Source of the DNA: Alphaproteobacteria bacterium
GTDB lineage: Bacteria; Planctomycetota; Phycisphaerae; UBA1845
Reading direction: 5' to 3'
NCBI GenBank assembly: GCA_028285105.1
Contig: JANQQE010000011.1
Location: forward strand, 62,001-126,000
DNA: 64,000 bases
The translations under genes were made by a program, and so were the position numbers. Position 1 is the stretch's first letter. Each line of letters begins with the position of its first letter. The notes under the pieces are model-generated. The model made no database searches and was not told where the DNA came from. It saw only the letters and a program-made list of their open reading frames with translations. Below, piece after piece: positions 45,257-53,736 of the stretch.

Positions 45257-46560
45257 GAGTTGGTCCCCTCTTGCTCGGCGGTAATGACTGGCAGTTCCAC
45301 GATGATCTTGCTTCCTTTCTTGACGGTGCTGTCCAGGTGAAGTCTCCCGCCATGCGCTTCAATAATCTTTTTGCAGATTGGCAGTCCCAATCCGGTCCCC
45401 TTCGATTTGGTTGTGTAGAACGGTTCAAACGCGCGATCTTTGGTATCCGAATCCATACCGCATCCAAAATCCTGTATCACGATTTTCACCCAATGCCCTT
45501 TGAGCGTCGTGTCAACCCGAATCATGTCGCCAGGTGACGATGCCTGCGCGGCGTTTAGCAGCAGGTTAAATGCCAACTGTTCCAACTGTCGTTGGTCGGC
45601 GATGACTGTCAGCGTTTCTTTACTGGCGATTCGTTCGATGCGAATGTCGGCCATCGCAGGTTCTTCGATCAGCACGCGGAGCACGCGATCGAGAATCGAA
45701 TTGACGCAACACGTTGACATCTGCGGTGGTTTCGGGCGGGCGTAGACGAGCAAATCCTTGACCGTCGAGTCCAGCCGATTGATCTGGGTCAGCACTTCAG
45801 CAAGGATCGGGATTCGATTGTCGTCGCGATCGAGTCCGTCGCGGATGACTTGAATAGCGCCGCTGATACCGGCAAGTGGGTTTTTAATTTCATGGGCGAG
45901 CGATGCCGCAAGTTGGCCGATTTGCGCCAGGTGCTCAGCCCGGGTCAGTTTCTCTTCCACCGCAAGTCGCTCACGATCGCGGATTTCGGTCGAGTAGCTG
46001 TCCTTGTAGCTACCAAGCATGATCGCCAGTTCGAGCATGAGTAGTTTGTGAAGTGACCGGGATTTTGCATTAAGGTCATGGATGCGTGACGCCTTCAGGC
46101 TTGCTTCAAACGTCTGCCAAACCACTTCCATCGCGCTGACCATGAAGTGTTGTGGAAGGTGAATGTCGGAGTGTGTTCGGCCGATCTTAGTCCGTAGCTC
46201 AAAATACTCTTGGTTATATCGCCCACAGAAAAGTTCAGACAACCAGATTTTGAACGAGTTCTGCAACCGTTCGATCTGGGCGTCGTCCTTGAACACGTCG
46301 CGGGTTTCCTTCTGCTTCCTGATCTCGTCATAAAATCGCGTGGTGACGCATGGTAGGAATTCGGCAACGTCATCCCGCAATGCGGTGAGGTTTTGCGCGT
46401 CTTCGCGCGAAAAGCCCACATAGTTCTTGATTGTTTCAAACGCAACCAGATCCATGGGCACATCGTATCCGCTGCCATATCGGAACAAAACCCGCCCTTG
46501 AACTTCGACTGGGCCAAACGCTGCGAAACGACTCATGGTGGGGGCATCGGATAGGTTCAT
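45250..46560 (-). CDS. Globin-coupled sensor histidine kinase
   Basis: About 436 residues with no membrane segment, so it is cytosolic. Residues about 45-160 form a globin-coupled-sensor domain: YVGFSREDAQNLTALRDDV, FLPCVTTRFYDEIRK and KIGRTHSDIHLPQHFMVSA; His in GRTH (about residue 131) is placed as the proximal heme ligand. The kinase core has the H-box SLAHEIKNPL (H about 224), N-box FNLLLNAAQ, and G-boxes DFGCGMDSDT and KGTGLGLPI. Heme globin sensors bind O2 (also NO/CO), so the pair probably reports oxygen or NO to the sigma-54 regulator. The start is ATG 46560 (GTG 46563 is adjacent). Confidence 0.85.
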   Translation of the reverse strand: MNLSDAPTMSRFAAFGPVEVQGRVLFRYGSGYDVPMDLVAFETIKNYVGFSREDAQNLTALRDDVAEFLPCVTTRFYDEIRKQKETRDVFKDDAQIERLQNSFKIWLSELFCGRYNQEYFELRTKIGRTHSDIHLPQHFMVSAMEVVWQTFEASLKASRIHDLNAKSRSLHKLLMLELAIMLGSYKDSYSTEIRDRERLAVEEKLTRAEHLAQIGQLAASLAHEIKNPLAGISGAIQVIRDGLDRDDNRIPILAEVLTQINRLDSTVKDLLVYARPKPPQMSTCCVNSILDRVLRVLIEEPAMADIRIERIASKETLTVIADQRQLEQLAFNLLLNAAQASSPGDMIRVDTTLKGHWVKIVIQDFGCGMDSDTKDRAFEPFYTTKSKGTGLGLPICKKIIEAHGGRLHLDSTVKKGSKIIVELPVITAEQEGTNSC

Positions 46561-46574
46561 CACACTTGGATCAA

Positions 46575-46589
46575 GGCACTTGCTGTGCC
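46575..46589. promoter_or_regulatory. Palindrome GGCAC-N5-GTGCC, operator or sigma-54-like element
   Basis: This lies 15 bp upstream of the globin kinase start and 245 bp upstream of the CBS gene. GG and GC are ten bases apart on both strands, so it could be a sigma-54 element, or a dyad operator for autoregulation. The element at 46764 has the same AGGCAC-N5-GTGC form. Confidence 0.4.
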
Positions 46590-46763
46590 GTGGACCAATG
46601 GCCGCAGTAGAGGCTCTGAGCCCAATGGACTCGACCGACTATCGCGCGATTTGCCGCAGAGGTTGGGGAATTCCACCAATTGCGGGCGGGTTTCTGAACA
46701 TCGATGCATTGATCTGGAGTGGTACCTGGCGGGAAAACGGGTTCGCCAACAATTGCGATACGA

Positions 46764-46779
46764 AGGCACGCATCGTGCA
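46764..46779 (+). promoter_or_regulatory. Sigma-54 promoter for the hydrogenase operon
   Basis: AGGCACGCATCGTGCA matches the sigma-54 consensus TGGCACG-N4-TTGCA at all but two positions, with GG-N10-GC spacing exact. The predicted transcription start near 46790 leaves a leader of about 45 bases ending in GGAGGA (46820-46825), eight bases before the CBS start codon. Confidence 0.6.
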
Positions 46780-46833
46780 TTGTGGAATATCGGATGAGCC
46801 TATGAACGTGCCCCCTATTGGAGGATCAATGCC

Positions 46834-47469
46834 ATGTTCGTCGGTGACTACATGACACGCGATCTCACGACCGTATGTGAAACTGAACCGCTTTCTGCCG
46901 CAGATGATATCGCCCTCGAGATGTCGGTCCACCAGTTGCCGGTGCTTGATGAGTCCGGACGCTTGGTGGGGATTATCACCGATCGCGACATTCGGTCAGC
47001 AGTGGGGTATGACCAGACGCTCAGCGAAAAGTTACAGGTTCAGGAAGTGATGACTGCCAATCCCATCACCGTCGAGCCGGTCGACTCACTCACCAATGTT
47101 CTGAGGCAGTTCTGCGAACACCGTTTCGGCGCTCTGCCCGTCGTACTGCACGGCAAACTTGTGGGAATCATTACCCGACACGACCTGCTGGTCGCGATGT
47201 CGGCGATGCTTGGGTTGGATCGTTCCGGATGCAGTATTGAAGTCGCGCTACCCAGTGGGCCAAAAGACTTAGCCGACGCATTCCGTTCCCTCCGAAATTT
47301 CAACGGCGACCTGCACAGCGCAGTTGTTTCGCGCATGCGAACCGACGGAGACGAACCATCGCTCTACCTACGCGTTGGTCGACTTGATGGTGAAATCGTG
47401 GAAAACGGATTAAGAAAAGCAGGACTGATTCTTCTGGGTGCTGAAAAGGCGGACAGGAAAGAGTCATGA
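46834..47469 (+). CDS. CBS-pair domain protein
   Basis: 211 residues. Two CBS motifs occupy about 7-58 (DYMTRDLTTVCETEPLS...VGIITDRDI) and 69-124 (VMTANPITVEPVDSL...VGIITRHDL). CBS pairs bind adenosine nucleotides or related ligands and report energy or redox state. The C-terminal 85 residues look like an ACT-type regulatory domain (SIEVALPSGPKDLADAFRSL), which would bind a small metabolite. It is the first gene of the hydrogenase operon, with a strong GGAGGA ribosome site, and overlaps the CoA-transferase gene by 4 bp. Stand-alone CBS proteins of this kind are often hypoxia- or starvation-induced. Confidence 0.85.
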   Translation: MFVGDYMTRDLTTVCETEPLSAADDIALEMSVHQLPVLDESGRLVGIITDRDIRSAVGYDQTLSEKLQVQEVMTANPITVEPVDSLTNVLRQFCEHRFGALPVVLHGKLVGIITRHDLLVAMSAMLGLDRSGCSIEVALPSGPKDLADAFRSLRNFNGDLHSAVVSRMRTDGDEPSLYLRVGRLDGEIVENGLRKAGLILLGAEKADRKES

Positions 47470-49364
47470 ACGGCGTTGCCAGGGACCAATCGGCAATTCA
47501 GGAACAAGAAGTTCGATGCGTCTCGGTCACAGAGGCGTTTCGTCATATTGCTCGTGGAAGTCGAATCTTCATCGGTTCGGGGGCCGCAGCGCCTTTGACA
47601 TTGGTAGAAGCGATGGATGCGCATTCCGAATACTTCGTTGACCATGAGGTCGTATCGCTTTTGACGCAAGGGCCAGCTCCCTATGCGTCGGAGAAACACA
47701 CGGGTCGATTTCGTTACAACGCCTTGTTTATCGGGGGAAATGTGCGATCAGCCGTCGAGTCCGGACTGGCTGACTACACACCGGTATTCCTGTCTGAAAT
47801 TCCTGAGATGTTTCGCAGCGGCCAAATGCCCATCGGAGTAGCGATGATCCAGGTTGCTCCTCCCAAGGCTGGAATGTGCAGTCTGGGGATGGCAGTCGAC
47901 GTCGTCAAAGCTGCAGCGGAGTCTGCCGACATGGTCATCGCCGAAATCAATCCGAAAATGCCGGCGACCAAGGGCAACTCGTGTCTGCCGGTCAGTGCGA
48001 TCGATTACTTTGTATGGGGCGAACACGACTTGCCTGAACTTCTTACGCGCTCCATCACGCCGGAGACGCGCCGCATCGGTAAGAACATTGCCAAACTTGT
48101 CGAAGACGGTTCCACCATACAAGCGGGTATCGGTGCGATCCCCGACGCGGCTTTGGCGATGCTTGTCGATAAGAAAGACCTCGGTGTTCATACCGAAATG
48201 ATGAGTGACGGATTCATCGACCTGATCGATCAGGGCATTGTCACAAACAGATTCAAGAATCAGCACTCGGGCAAGTCCATCACCAGTTTTCTGCTAGGAA
48301 GCCGGCGACTTTACGACTTCGTTTGCGATCGAGACGACATCGAGGTGTTCCCGTGTGATTACACCAATGACCCGTACGTGATCGGAAAGATCGACAAGAT
48401 GGTGGCGATCAATACAGCTGTCGAGGTGGATTTGACCGGACAGGTCTGTTCCGACTCCATTGGAGCAAGGTTCTACAGCGGTATTGGTGGACAGGTGGAT
48501 TTCATTCGAGGGGCGGCTCGCAGCAAAGGTGGCAAGCCGATCATCGCACTGCCATCGACAGCAAAGAACGGCACTGTGTCAAGAATCAAGCCGCGGCTAC
48601 AGCGCGGTGGTGGTGTAGTTACCACGCGCGGTGACGTTCATTTTGTGGTGACTGAATGGGGCATCGCATCACTTCACGGCAAGACGGTGCGCGAAAGGGC
48701 GATGGCATTGATCGAGATCGCGCATCCGAAGTTTAGGCCTTGGCTCCTGGCGGAGGCGAAGCAGCATCACTACGTCTACGCAGACCAAGCCGATCATTCC
48801 ATCACGACCCCCGTGTATCCACAGGATCTCGAATCCTGCGTTGAAATTCGTGACGGCACGCAGGTACTCATTCGACCCGTTCGTTTGAGTGATGAAGACC
48901 AGATGCACGATTTGTTCTATTCAATGAGCGATGAGTCCCTGTATCAGCGGTTTTTTGCGTACACCCAATCCGTACCACACGCCTCTCTTCAGGATCTCTG
49001 CAAGGTGGATTACCAGAATTCGATGGCGCTGGTCGCCACCATCGGACAGTTGAACGCGGAAAGAATCGTCGGAATGGCCCGATACGTATTGGATAACAAG
49101 ACGGGATTGGCGGAAGCCGAATTCGCCGTCGCCGACGCATTTCAGAACAAAGGCATTGGTACAACATTAATCTGCCAACTCGCAGACATCGCACAGTCCA
49201 ACGGAATCAATGGATTCGAGGCGGAGGTGCTTTCAAATAATGCACAGATGCTTCATCTGTTCCGAAAAATCGGAGGTCATCAAGAGTCCCGGCGCAATCA
49301 AGGGATCACGTCGCTGACTATTCGGTTCGACGGGGACCACCAACGCAAGGAGAAATCTCGATGA
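47466..49364 (+). CDS. Acetyl-CoA hydrolase/CoA-transferase fused to GNAT acetyltransferase
   Basis: 632 residues. Residues about 15-430 form a family I CoA-transferase (acetyl-CoA hydrolase/4-hydroxybutyrate CoA-transferase type) with GIGAIPDAALAMLVDKKDLG and the catalytic Glu in GVHTEMMSDG (E244), plus GGQVDFIRGAARSKGGKPII. Residues about 455-625 form a GNAT domain (IRPVRLSDEDQMHDLFYSMS, then ADAFQNKGIGTTLICQLADI). The first part could swap CoA between acetate and other acids; the second could acetylate a protein or small molecule. Such fusions are known in bacteria but their partner is unclear. It overlaps both neighbours by 4 bp. Confidence 0.85.
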   Translation: MNGVARDQSAIQEQEVRCVSVTEAFRHIARGSRIFIGSGAAAPLTLVEAMDAHSEYFVDHEVVSLLTQGPAPYASEKHTGRFRYNALFIGGNVRSAVESGLADYTPVFLSEIPEMFRSGQMPIGVAMIQVAPPKAGMCSLGMAVDVVKAAAESADMVIAEINPKMPATKGNSCLPVSAIDYFVWGEHDLPELLTRSITPETRRIGKNIAKLVEDGSTIQAGIGAIPDAALAMLVDKKDLGVHTEMMSDGFIDLIDQGIVTNRFKNQHSGKSITSFLLGSRRLYDFVCDRDDIEVFPCDYTNDPYVIGKIDKMVAINTAVEVDLTGQVCSDSIGARFYSGIGGQVDFIRGAARSKGGKPIIALPSTAKNGTVSRIKPRLQRGGGVVTTRGDVHFVVTEWGIASLHGKTVRERAMALIEIAHPKFRPWLLAEAKQHHYVYADQADHSITTPVYPQDLESCVEIRDGTQVLIRPVRLSDEDQMHDLFYSMSDESLYQRFFAYTQSVPHASLQDLCKVDYQNSMALVATIGQLNAERIVGMARYVLDNKTGLAEAEFAVADAFQNKGIGTTLICQLADIAQSNGINGFEAEVLSNNAQMLHLFRKIGGHQESRRNQGITSLTIRFDGDHQRKEKSR

Positions 49365-50056
49365 ATGCCACAGCAGGAACGCCACTATCGCGGCTTGTGG
49401 AAAAGCAGATGCGCAATTGGGAGTTGGCAAAAGGGCAGCACCCCGATGAATCGGTGCCACATGAGAATGTTGTTCATCAGTTTATCACGATTTCGCGTCA
49501 GGCAGGTAGCGGAGGTGGTGAAGTCGCAGCCCGCGTCGGACAGAAACTCTCTTGGCCCGTGTTCGACCGCAACATCCTACAGATCATGGCCGAGGACGAT
49601 GCTGTGCGAAAGAATCTTTACGAGTCGCTTGACGAGAATGACTTGAATTGGATTCACGAATTCGTCCAAACGCTGTTTTCGAGAGAAGTCCCCCGCAAAG
49701 ACTATTTCAGACGTCTGAGTAAAACGATGCTTGCGATTGTCCGTCAAGGACCGGCAGTGATTCTGGGGCGAGGTGGCAGCTTGATTCTTCCACGTGAGCA
49801 TGGGTTGCGTGTGAGAATCGTTGCTCCGCTTACTCAGCGTATCAATCGCTATCTGGCCAAGAGCGAAATCACCGAACACCAAGCCGAGCAAATGCTTCGC
49901 GAAACCGACGAAACGCGCGATCAATTCGTTCGATCGCATTTCAATACGGACGCGCAAGATCCGTATCGATATGACGTCATCGTCAACATGGAACGGTACA
50001 CACCCGATGCGGCCGCAAGCTTCATCGTGTCTGCTCTTCGCGCGAGATTCAAATGA
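49361..50056 (+). CDS. Cytidylate kinase-like family protein
   Basis: 231 residues. A P-loop fold of the cytidylate-kinase-like type: FITISRQAGSGGGEVAARVG (the GSGGG replaces the standard GKGT-type loop), LSWPVFDRNILQIMAED, then AVILGRGGSLIL and EHGLRVRIVAPLTQRINRYL. True CMP kinases have GxxGxGKS/T; this variant lacks the Lys, as is usual for this family. The substrate is not known; the family often neighbours CBS and stress genes. It is in the operon with 4-bp overlaps on both sides. Confidence 0.75.
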   Translation: MNATAGTPLSRLVEKQMRNWELAKGQHPDESVPHENVVHQFITISRQAGSGGGEVAARVGQKLSWPVFDRNILQIMAEDDAVRKNLYESLDENDLNWIHEFVQTLFSREVPRKDYFRRLSKTMLAIVRQGPAVILGRGGSLILPREHGLRVRIVAPLTQRINRYLAKSEITEHQAEQMLRETDETRDQFVRSHFNTDAQDPYRYDVIVNMERYTPDAAASFIVSALRARFK

Positions 50057-51261
50057 TCGTTCAACGCCAAGAAACCATTCCCAGGCCAGAGTGTGATTTC
50101 ATTGGTTCGCAGAAAGGGATTCAACTCCCGTTTGAGGTGTCGATGCCAACGATTGCACTGGGCGGCGATTTGAATTGCTGTCCGTATGTGCTGCATCGAA
50201 ACATGGCGAAATCGCTCGGTCAGTTCGGTGATTTGTCCGACGCAATGAACTTCCGCCGATTCGAGCGGTCTGTTCGACGGGTATGCGATTCGTTTCGCAG
50301 CCAAACCGTGACGGTTGCGCACGACCTGCATCCGTCGCTGCTGACCACTGCCATGGCGCGGGCGCTATCGCGCAATTCGCCTGAAGCGATGGACGTCGAA
50401 TCGATTGGCATACTTCATCATCATGCGCACGTCGTCTCGTGTGCGATCGACAACGGCGTAACGACGCCTGTTGTCGGTATTGCGTGTGATGGCAACGGAT
50501 ATGGGGAAGACGGTCACAACTGGGGATGCGAGATCCTCGTCGCCGACGCTACACGATGCGGCCGGTTTGGACACCTCGATTACTTCAAACTGCCTGGTGG
50601 TGACGCTGCCGCCGTCGAGCCTTGGCGTTGCGCGTTAAGCCTGCTGTGGCAGTCTTTCGATGGGAATATACCAAGGCACCTGGAGCGTGTCTTCGCAGGG
50701 ATTGCGGCCGCAAGAGTTGATGAGATCAAAGCGCTTCTTGCTGCCAACGTTGCGTGCCCACTGACTTCCAGTCTGGGCCGACTGTTTGACTCCGTTTCGT
50801 TTCTGTGCGGTCTGTGCGAACCACATGCGCGCAATGGTAAAGCCGCCCAGATTCTAGAGTCGGTGGCTGACCGAGATTGCGAACCGCATCCGTTCTTGGA
50901 TTCGACTGATCAAACGGAAACTACCATCGATCCGGCTTCGCTCATTCGGGCGATTTGTTGTGACCTTACCGAGCATGTTGCGATTTCGACGATCGCCGGA
51001 CGTTTTCATGCGTCCGTTGCTGAGATGCTCGCAACGCTGGCAATTCGCGCCGCGAATACGCATGGCATCGACTGTGTGGCGCTATCCGGTGGGTGTTTCA
51101 TGAATCGATTGCTTCGCGACCACGTTTGTGTCGCTCTGAGGCATCTCGATGTCCGCATTCTCGAACACAAACAAGTACCCTGTGGTGATGGCGGACTGGC
51201 TCTTGGCCAGAGTGTCATCGCAGCCGCCCAAGCAATCATTAGCGATAAAACGAAAGCATGA
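50053..51261 (+). CDS. hypF: HypF C-terminal half (Kae1-like carbamoyltransferase domain) only
   Basis: 402 residues, against about 750 for full HypF. Present are the Kae1/TsaD-like domains: ALGGDLNCCPYVLHRNM, the metal-binding HHHAHVVSCAIDNG, ACDGNGYGEDGHNWGCEI, LPGGDAAAVEPWRCALSL and ALSGGCFMNRLLRD. Missing are the acylphosphatase domain, the two C4 zinc fingers and the YrdC-like domain that makes carbamoyl-adenylate. HypF supplies the cyanide ligand to the [NiFe] iron by carbamoylating HypE. The missing half must be encoded elsewhere, or another source of carbamoyl-adenylate used. It overlaps its upstream neighbour by 4 bp. Confidence 0.85.
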   Translation: MIVQRQETIPRPECDFIGSQKGIQLPFEVSMPTIALGGDLNCCPYVLHRNMAKSLGQFGDLSDAMNFRRFERSVRRVCDSFRSQTVTVAHDLHPSLLTTAMARALSRNSPEAMDVESIGILHHHAHVVSCAIDNGVTTPVVGIACDGNGYGEDGHNWGCEILVADATRCGRFGHLDYFKLPGGDAAAVEPWRCALSLLWQSFDGNIPRHLERVFAGIAAARVDEIKALLAANVACPLTSSLGRLFDSVSFLCGLCEPHARNGKAAQILESVADRDCEPHPFLDSTDQTETTIDPASLIRAICCDLTEHVAISTIAGRFHASVAEMLATLAIRAANTHGIDCVALSGGCFMNRLLRDHVCVALRHLDVRILEHKQVPCGDGGLALGQSVIAAAQAIISDKTKA

Positions 51262-51282
51262 TGTTATCGAAAGGGTAGATCA

Positions 51283-51570
51283 ATGTGTTTGGCTGTTCCG
51301 GGGAAACTGATTGACGTGAAACGTTCACCGGATTCTACGAGCAATATCGCAACGGGAACGGTGGACTTTCAAGGTACGCGAGTCGATGCCAATTTGATTT
51401 TCACGCCTGAAGCCAAAGAAGGTGATTGGGTCCTCGTTCATGCCGGCTTTGCCATTCAGCAGATATCAGAAACCGAGGCGATCGAAACGTGGCGGTATCT
51501 CGATGTCGGTGAATTTAAGGAAGAATTGCCTGAATTCGAAGACACTCGCCCAACGGGAGAATGGCGATGA
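51283..51570 (+). CDS. hypC: Hydrogenase maturation chaperone HypC
   Basis: 95 residues beginning MCLAVPGKLIDV; the conserved Cys2 is essential for HypC. The OB-fold phrase EGDWVLVHAGFAIQQISE is a family signature. HypC works with HypD to build the Fe(CN)2CO group and delivers it to the large subunit. AAGGG is eight bases upstream, and the stop overlaps the hypD ATG (ATGA). Confidence 0.95.
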   Translation: MCLAVPGKLIDVKRSPDSTSNIATGTVDFQGTRVDANLIFTPEAKEGDWVLVHAGFAIQQISETEAIETWRYLDVGEFKEELPEFEDTRPTGEWR

Positions 51571-52673
51571 TTCCCAATCGAATCCAAGACCTTGTCCAAA
51601 CGTTGAACCGCGTCTGCGACTCGTTGGCTCCAATGGCTTTTATGGAGGTCTGCGGGACGCATACGGTTTCGTTTCAGCGAAGCGGTGTCAAGTCATTGCT
51701 GCCTGACAACATCCGGCTCATCAGCGGTCCCGGATGCCCGGTCTGCGTTTCCCCCCAAGGGTATATCGATGCGGCGTGCGAGATTGCATCTTATCCCGCG
51801 ACGACGATTTGTACGTATGGCGACATGCTGCGCGTTCCTGGGCGCCATGGAAGTTTGCTACAGAAGCGGGCAGACGGTGCGGATGTGCGCGTGGTTTACT
51901 CGCCCATCGATGCGGTACGACTTGCAGATGAGCATCCGGAGCGCGCTGTCGTGTTCATCGCAGTCGGTTTTGAGACGACAGTTGGCGGTCATGCGGCGGC
52001 AGTGCTGGAGGCGCAGGATCGCGGCCTGGACAACTTCTTCCTGCTGACTTCGCAGAAACTTGTGGTTCCGGCGATGATGGCCCTTCTTGCCGAGGGCGAG
52101 GTTTGCATCGACGGGTTTCTTTGTCCTGGGCATGTGAGTGTCATCATCGGTCCGAATGCGTACGTCCCGGTGGTTCAGACCCATCGCAAACCTTGCGTGA
52201 TTGCGGGATTTGAACCCGAACAAATGCTGCGCGGGATCATCCAGTTGGTGCGCCAGGTCGCGCAACATGCCGCCCGCATAGAAAACATTTATCCAGTCGC
52301 AGTGAGACGAGAGGGTAACCCGGTGGCGGTTCGCATCATCAACGAAGTGTTCGAGCCAGCCGACTCAGAATGGCGAGCGATGGGCACGATTCCGGTGAGC
52401 GGACTTTCGCTGCGAACCGAATATCAGCAGTTCGATGCCTTAGAACGTTTTGATGTCGACTTGGGACCGGATTATGACGCACCAGGTTGCTGCTGCGGGC
52501 AAGTGCTCCAGGGCAAGGTCGAACCGCGCGACTGCCCGTTGTTTGCCATCGAATGCTCGCCGTCCAATCCGATCGGACCGTGCATGGTAGGCAGCGAAGG
52601 ATCGTGCGCTGCCGCATTCAAATACGGACACGACGGCACGCGACGTGCATGTATTTCCAGCGACAGGAGGTAG
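51567..52673 (+). CDS. hypD: Hydrogenase maturation iron-sulfur protein HypD
   Basis: 368 residues from ATG 51567. HypD has CGTHT, ISGPGCPVCVSP and AVGFETTVGGHAAA, with the C-terminal Cys set (GCCCGQVLQGKVEPRDCPLF, then AIECSPSNPIGPCMVGSEG) that holds the [4Fe-4S] cluster. It serves as the scaffold, with HypC and HypE, for cyanide transfer to iron. The start ATG 51567 shares bases with the HypC stop, with GGGAGA six bases upstream; ATG 51561 is also in frame. Confidence 0.95.
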   Translation: MIPNRIQDLVQTLNRVCDSLAPMAFMEVCGTHTVSFQRSGVKSLLPDNIRLISGPGCPVCVSPQGYIDAACEIASYPATTICTYGDMLRVPGRHGSLLQKRADGADVRVVYSPIDAVRLADEHPERAVVFIAVGFETTVGGHAAAVLEAQDRGLDNFFLLTSQKLVVPAMMALLAEGEVCIDGFLCPGHVSVIIGPNAYVPVVQTHRKPCVIAGFEPEQMLRGIIQLVRQVAQHAARIENIYPVAVRREGNPVAVRIINEVFEPADSEWRAMGTIPVSGLSLRTEYQQFDALERFDVDLGPDYDAPGCCCGQVLQGKVEPRDCPLFAIECSPSNPIGPCMVGSEGSCAAAFKYGHDGTRRACISSDRR

Positions 52674-52675
52674 CC

Positions 52676-53713
52676 ATGTCCACATCGATCGCACCTAGGG
52701 TCGACACCAGCGAAGCAATCTCCATTGCACACGGTGGAGGCGGCGAAATGATGCGTCGCCTGATCGATGAACACATCATACCTCGGCTGGGCAACCGGTT
52801 TCTTAACCCGCTTGATGACAGCGCGGTATTTAATCCAACCAATAAAAGAACAGCGTTTACGACCGACGCATTTGTTGTTCAACCGCTGGAGTTCCCCGGT
52901 GGCGACATCGGTCGACTGGCATTGTGTGGCACCATCAACGACCTCGCCGTCATGGGTGCTACGCCAATAGCGTTGAGCCTCGCGATCGTGGTCGAGGAGG
53001 GATTATCGTTCACCCTCTTTGATCGAATACTCGATTCCGTTGCCGAGACAGCAGCTGAGGCCAATGTGGTGGTCGCCACTGGGGATACGAAAGTTATCGA
53101 GCGACAAAACGGTGACGGTCTGATCATTACGACTGCCGGAATCGGCGAAATCCGTGACGACGCGAATCTCGGACAATCGCGAATCGATGAAGGTGACGTT
53201 GTTATCGTGACCGGCAGGATCGCGGAGCATGGATTGGCTGTGCTTTCTGTTCGCGAAGGGCTTTCGTTTCAAACTCAGATCGTCAGTGACGTTGCCCCCC
53301 TTGGAGGATTGGTTGCATCGATTTTCGACAGTGGCGCGGATGTCAAATTCATGCGCGACCCGACGCGAGGGGGGCTTGCGGGTGTCCTTGCCGATGCCTG
53401 CGAAGCATCGAACCTTAGTATTGAAGTCGAAGAAAGCAGTATCCCGCTTTCCCCATCTGCGCGACACACCGCCGAAGTGTTCGGACTCGATCCGTTAACG
53501 GTTGCAAACGAAGGCAAAATTGTCGTGGTGTGTCCGGTTGACGATGCCGACCGCGTCCTTCAGGCGTGTCGCACGCATCGATTGGGACATCATGCGGCGC
53601 TGATCGGTCAATTCAAAAAAGAGGAGCCCAGTCTGGTCGAGTTGATCACCGAAGCCGGCGGTCGCCGTATCGTTCAGCGGCCTTACGGAGAGGAACTGCC
53701 CAGAATCTGTTGA
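52676..53713 (+). CDS. hypE: Hydrogenase maturation carbamoyl dehydratase HypE
   Basis: 345 residues, a PurM-like ATP-binding protein. Signals are HGGGGEMMRRLIDEHI, DDSAVFNP, TDAFVVQPLEFPGGDIGRLA and the invariant C-terminal PRIC, whose Cys receives the carbamoyl group from HypF and is dehydrated to thiocyanate. It starts two bases after the hypD stop with AGGAGG (52665-52670) upstream. Confidence 0.95.
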   Translation: MSTSIAPRVDTSEAISIAHGGGGEMMRRLIDEHIIPRLGNRFLNPLDDSAVFNPTNKRTAFTTDAFVVQPLEFPGGDIGRLALCGTINDLAVMGATPIALSLAIVVEEGLSFTLFDRILDSVAETAAEANVVVATGDTKVIERQNGDGLIITTAGIGEIRDDANLGQSRIDEGDVVIVTGRIAEHGLAVLSVREGLSFQTQIVSDVAPLGGLVASIFDSGADVKFMRDPTRGGLAGVLADACEASNLSIEVEESSIPLSPSARHTAEVFGLDPLTVANEGKIVVVCPVDDADRVLQACRTHRLGHHAALIGQFKKEEPSLVELITEAGGRRIVQRPYGEELPRIC

Positions 53714-53736
53714 GCCACACTTGCGGAGTCGGTTCA

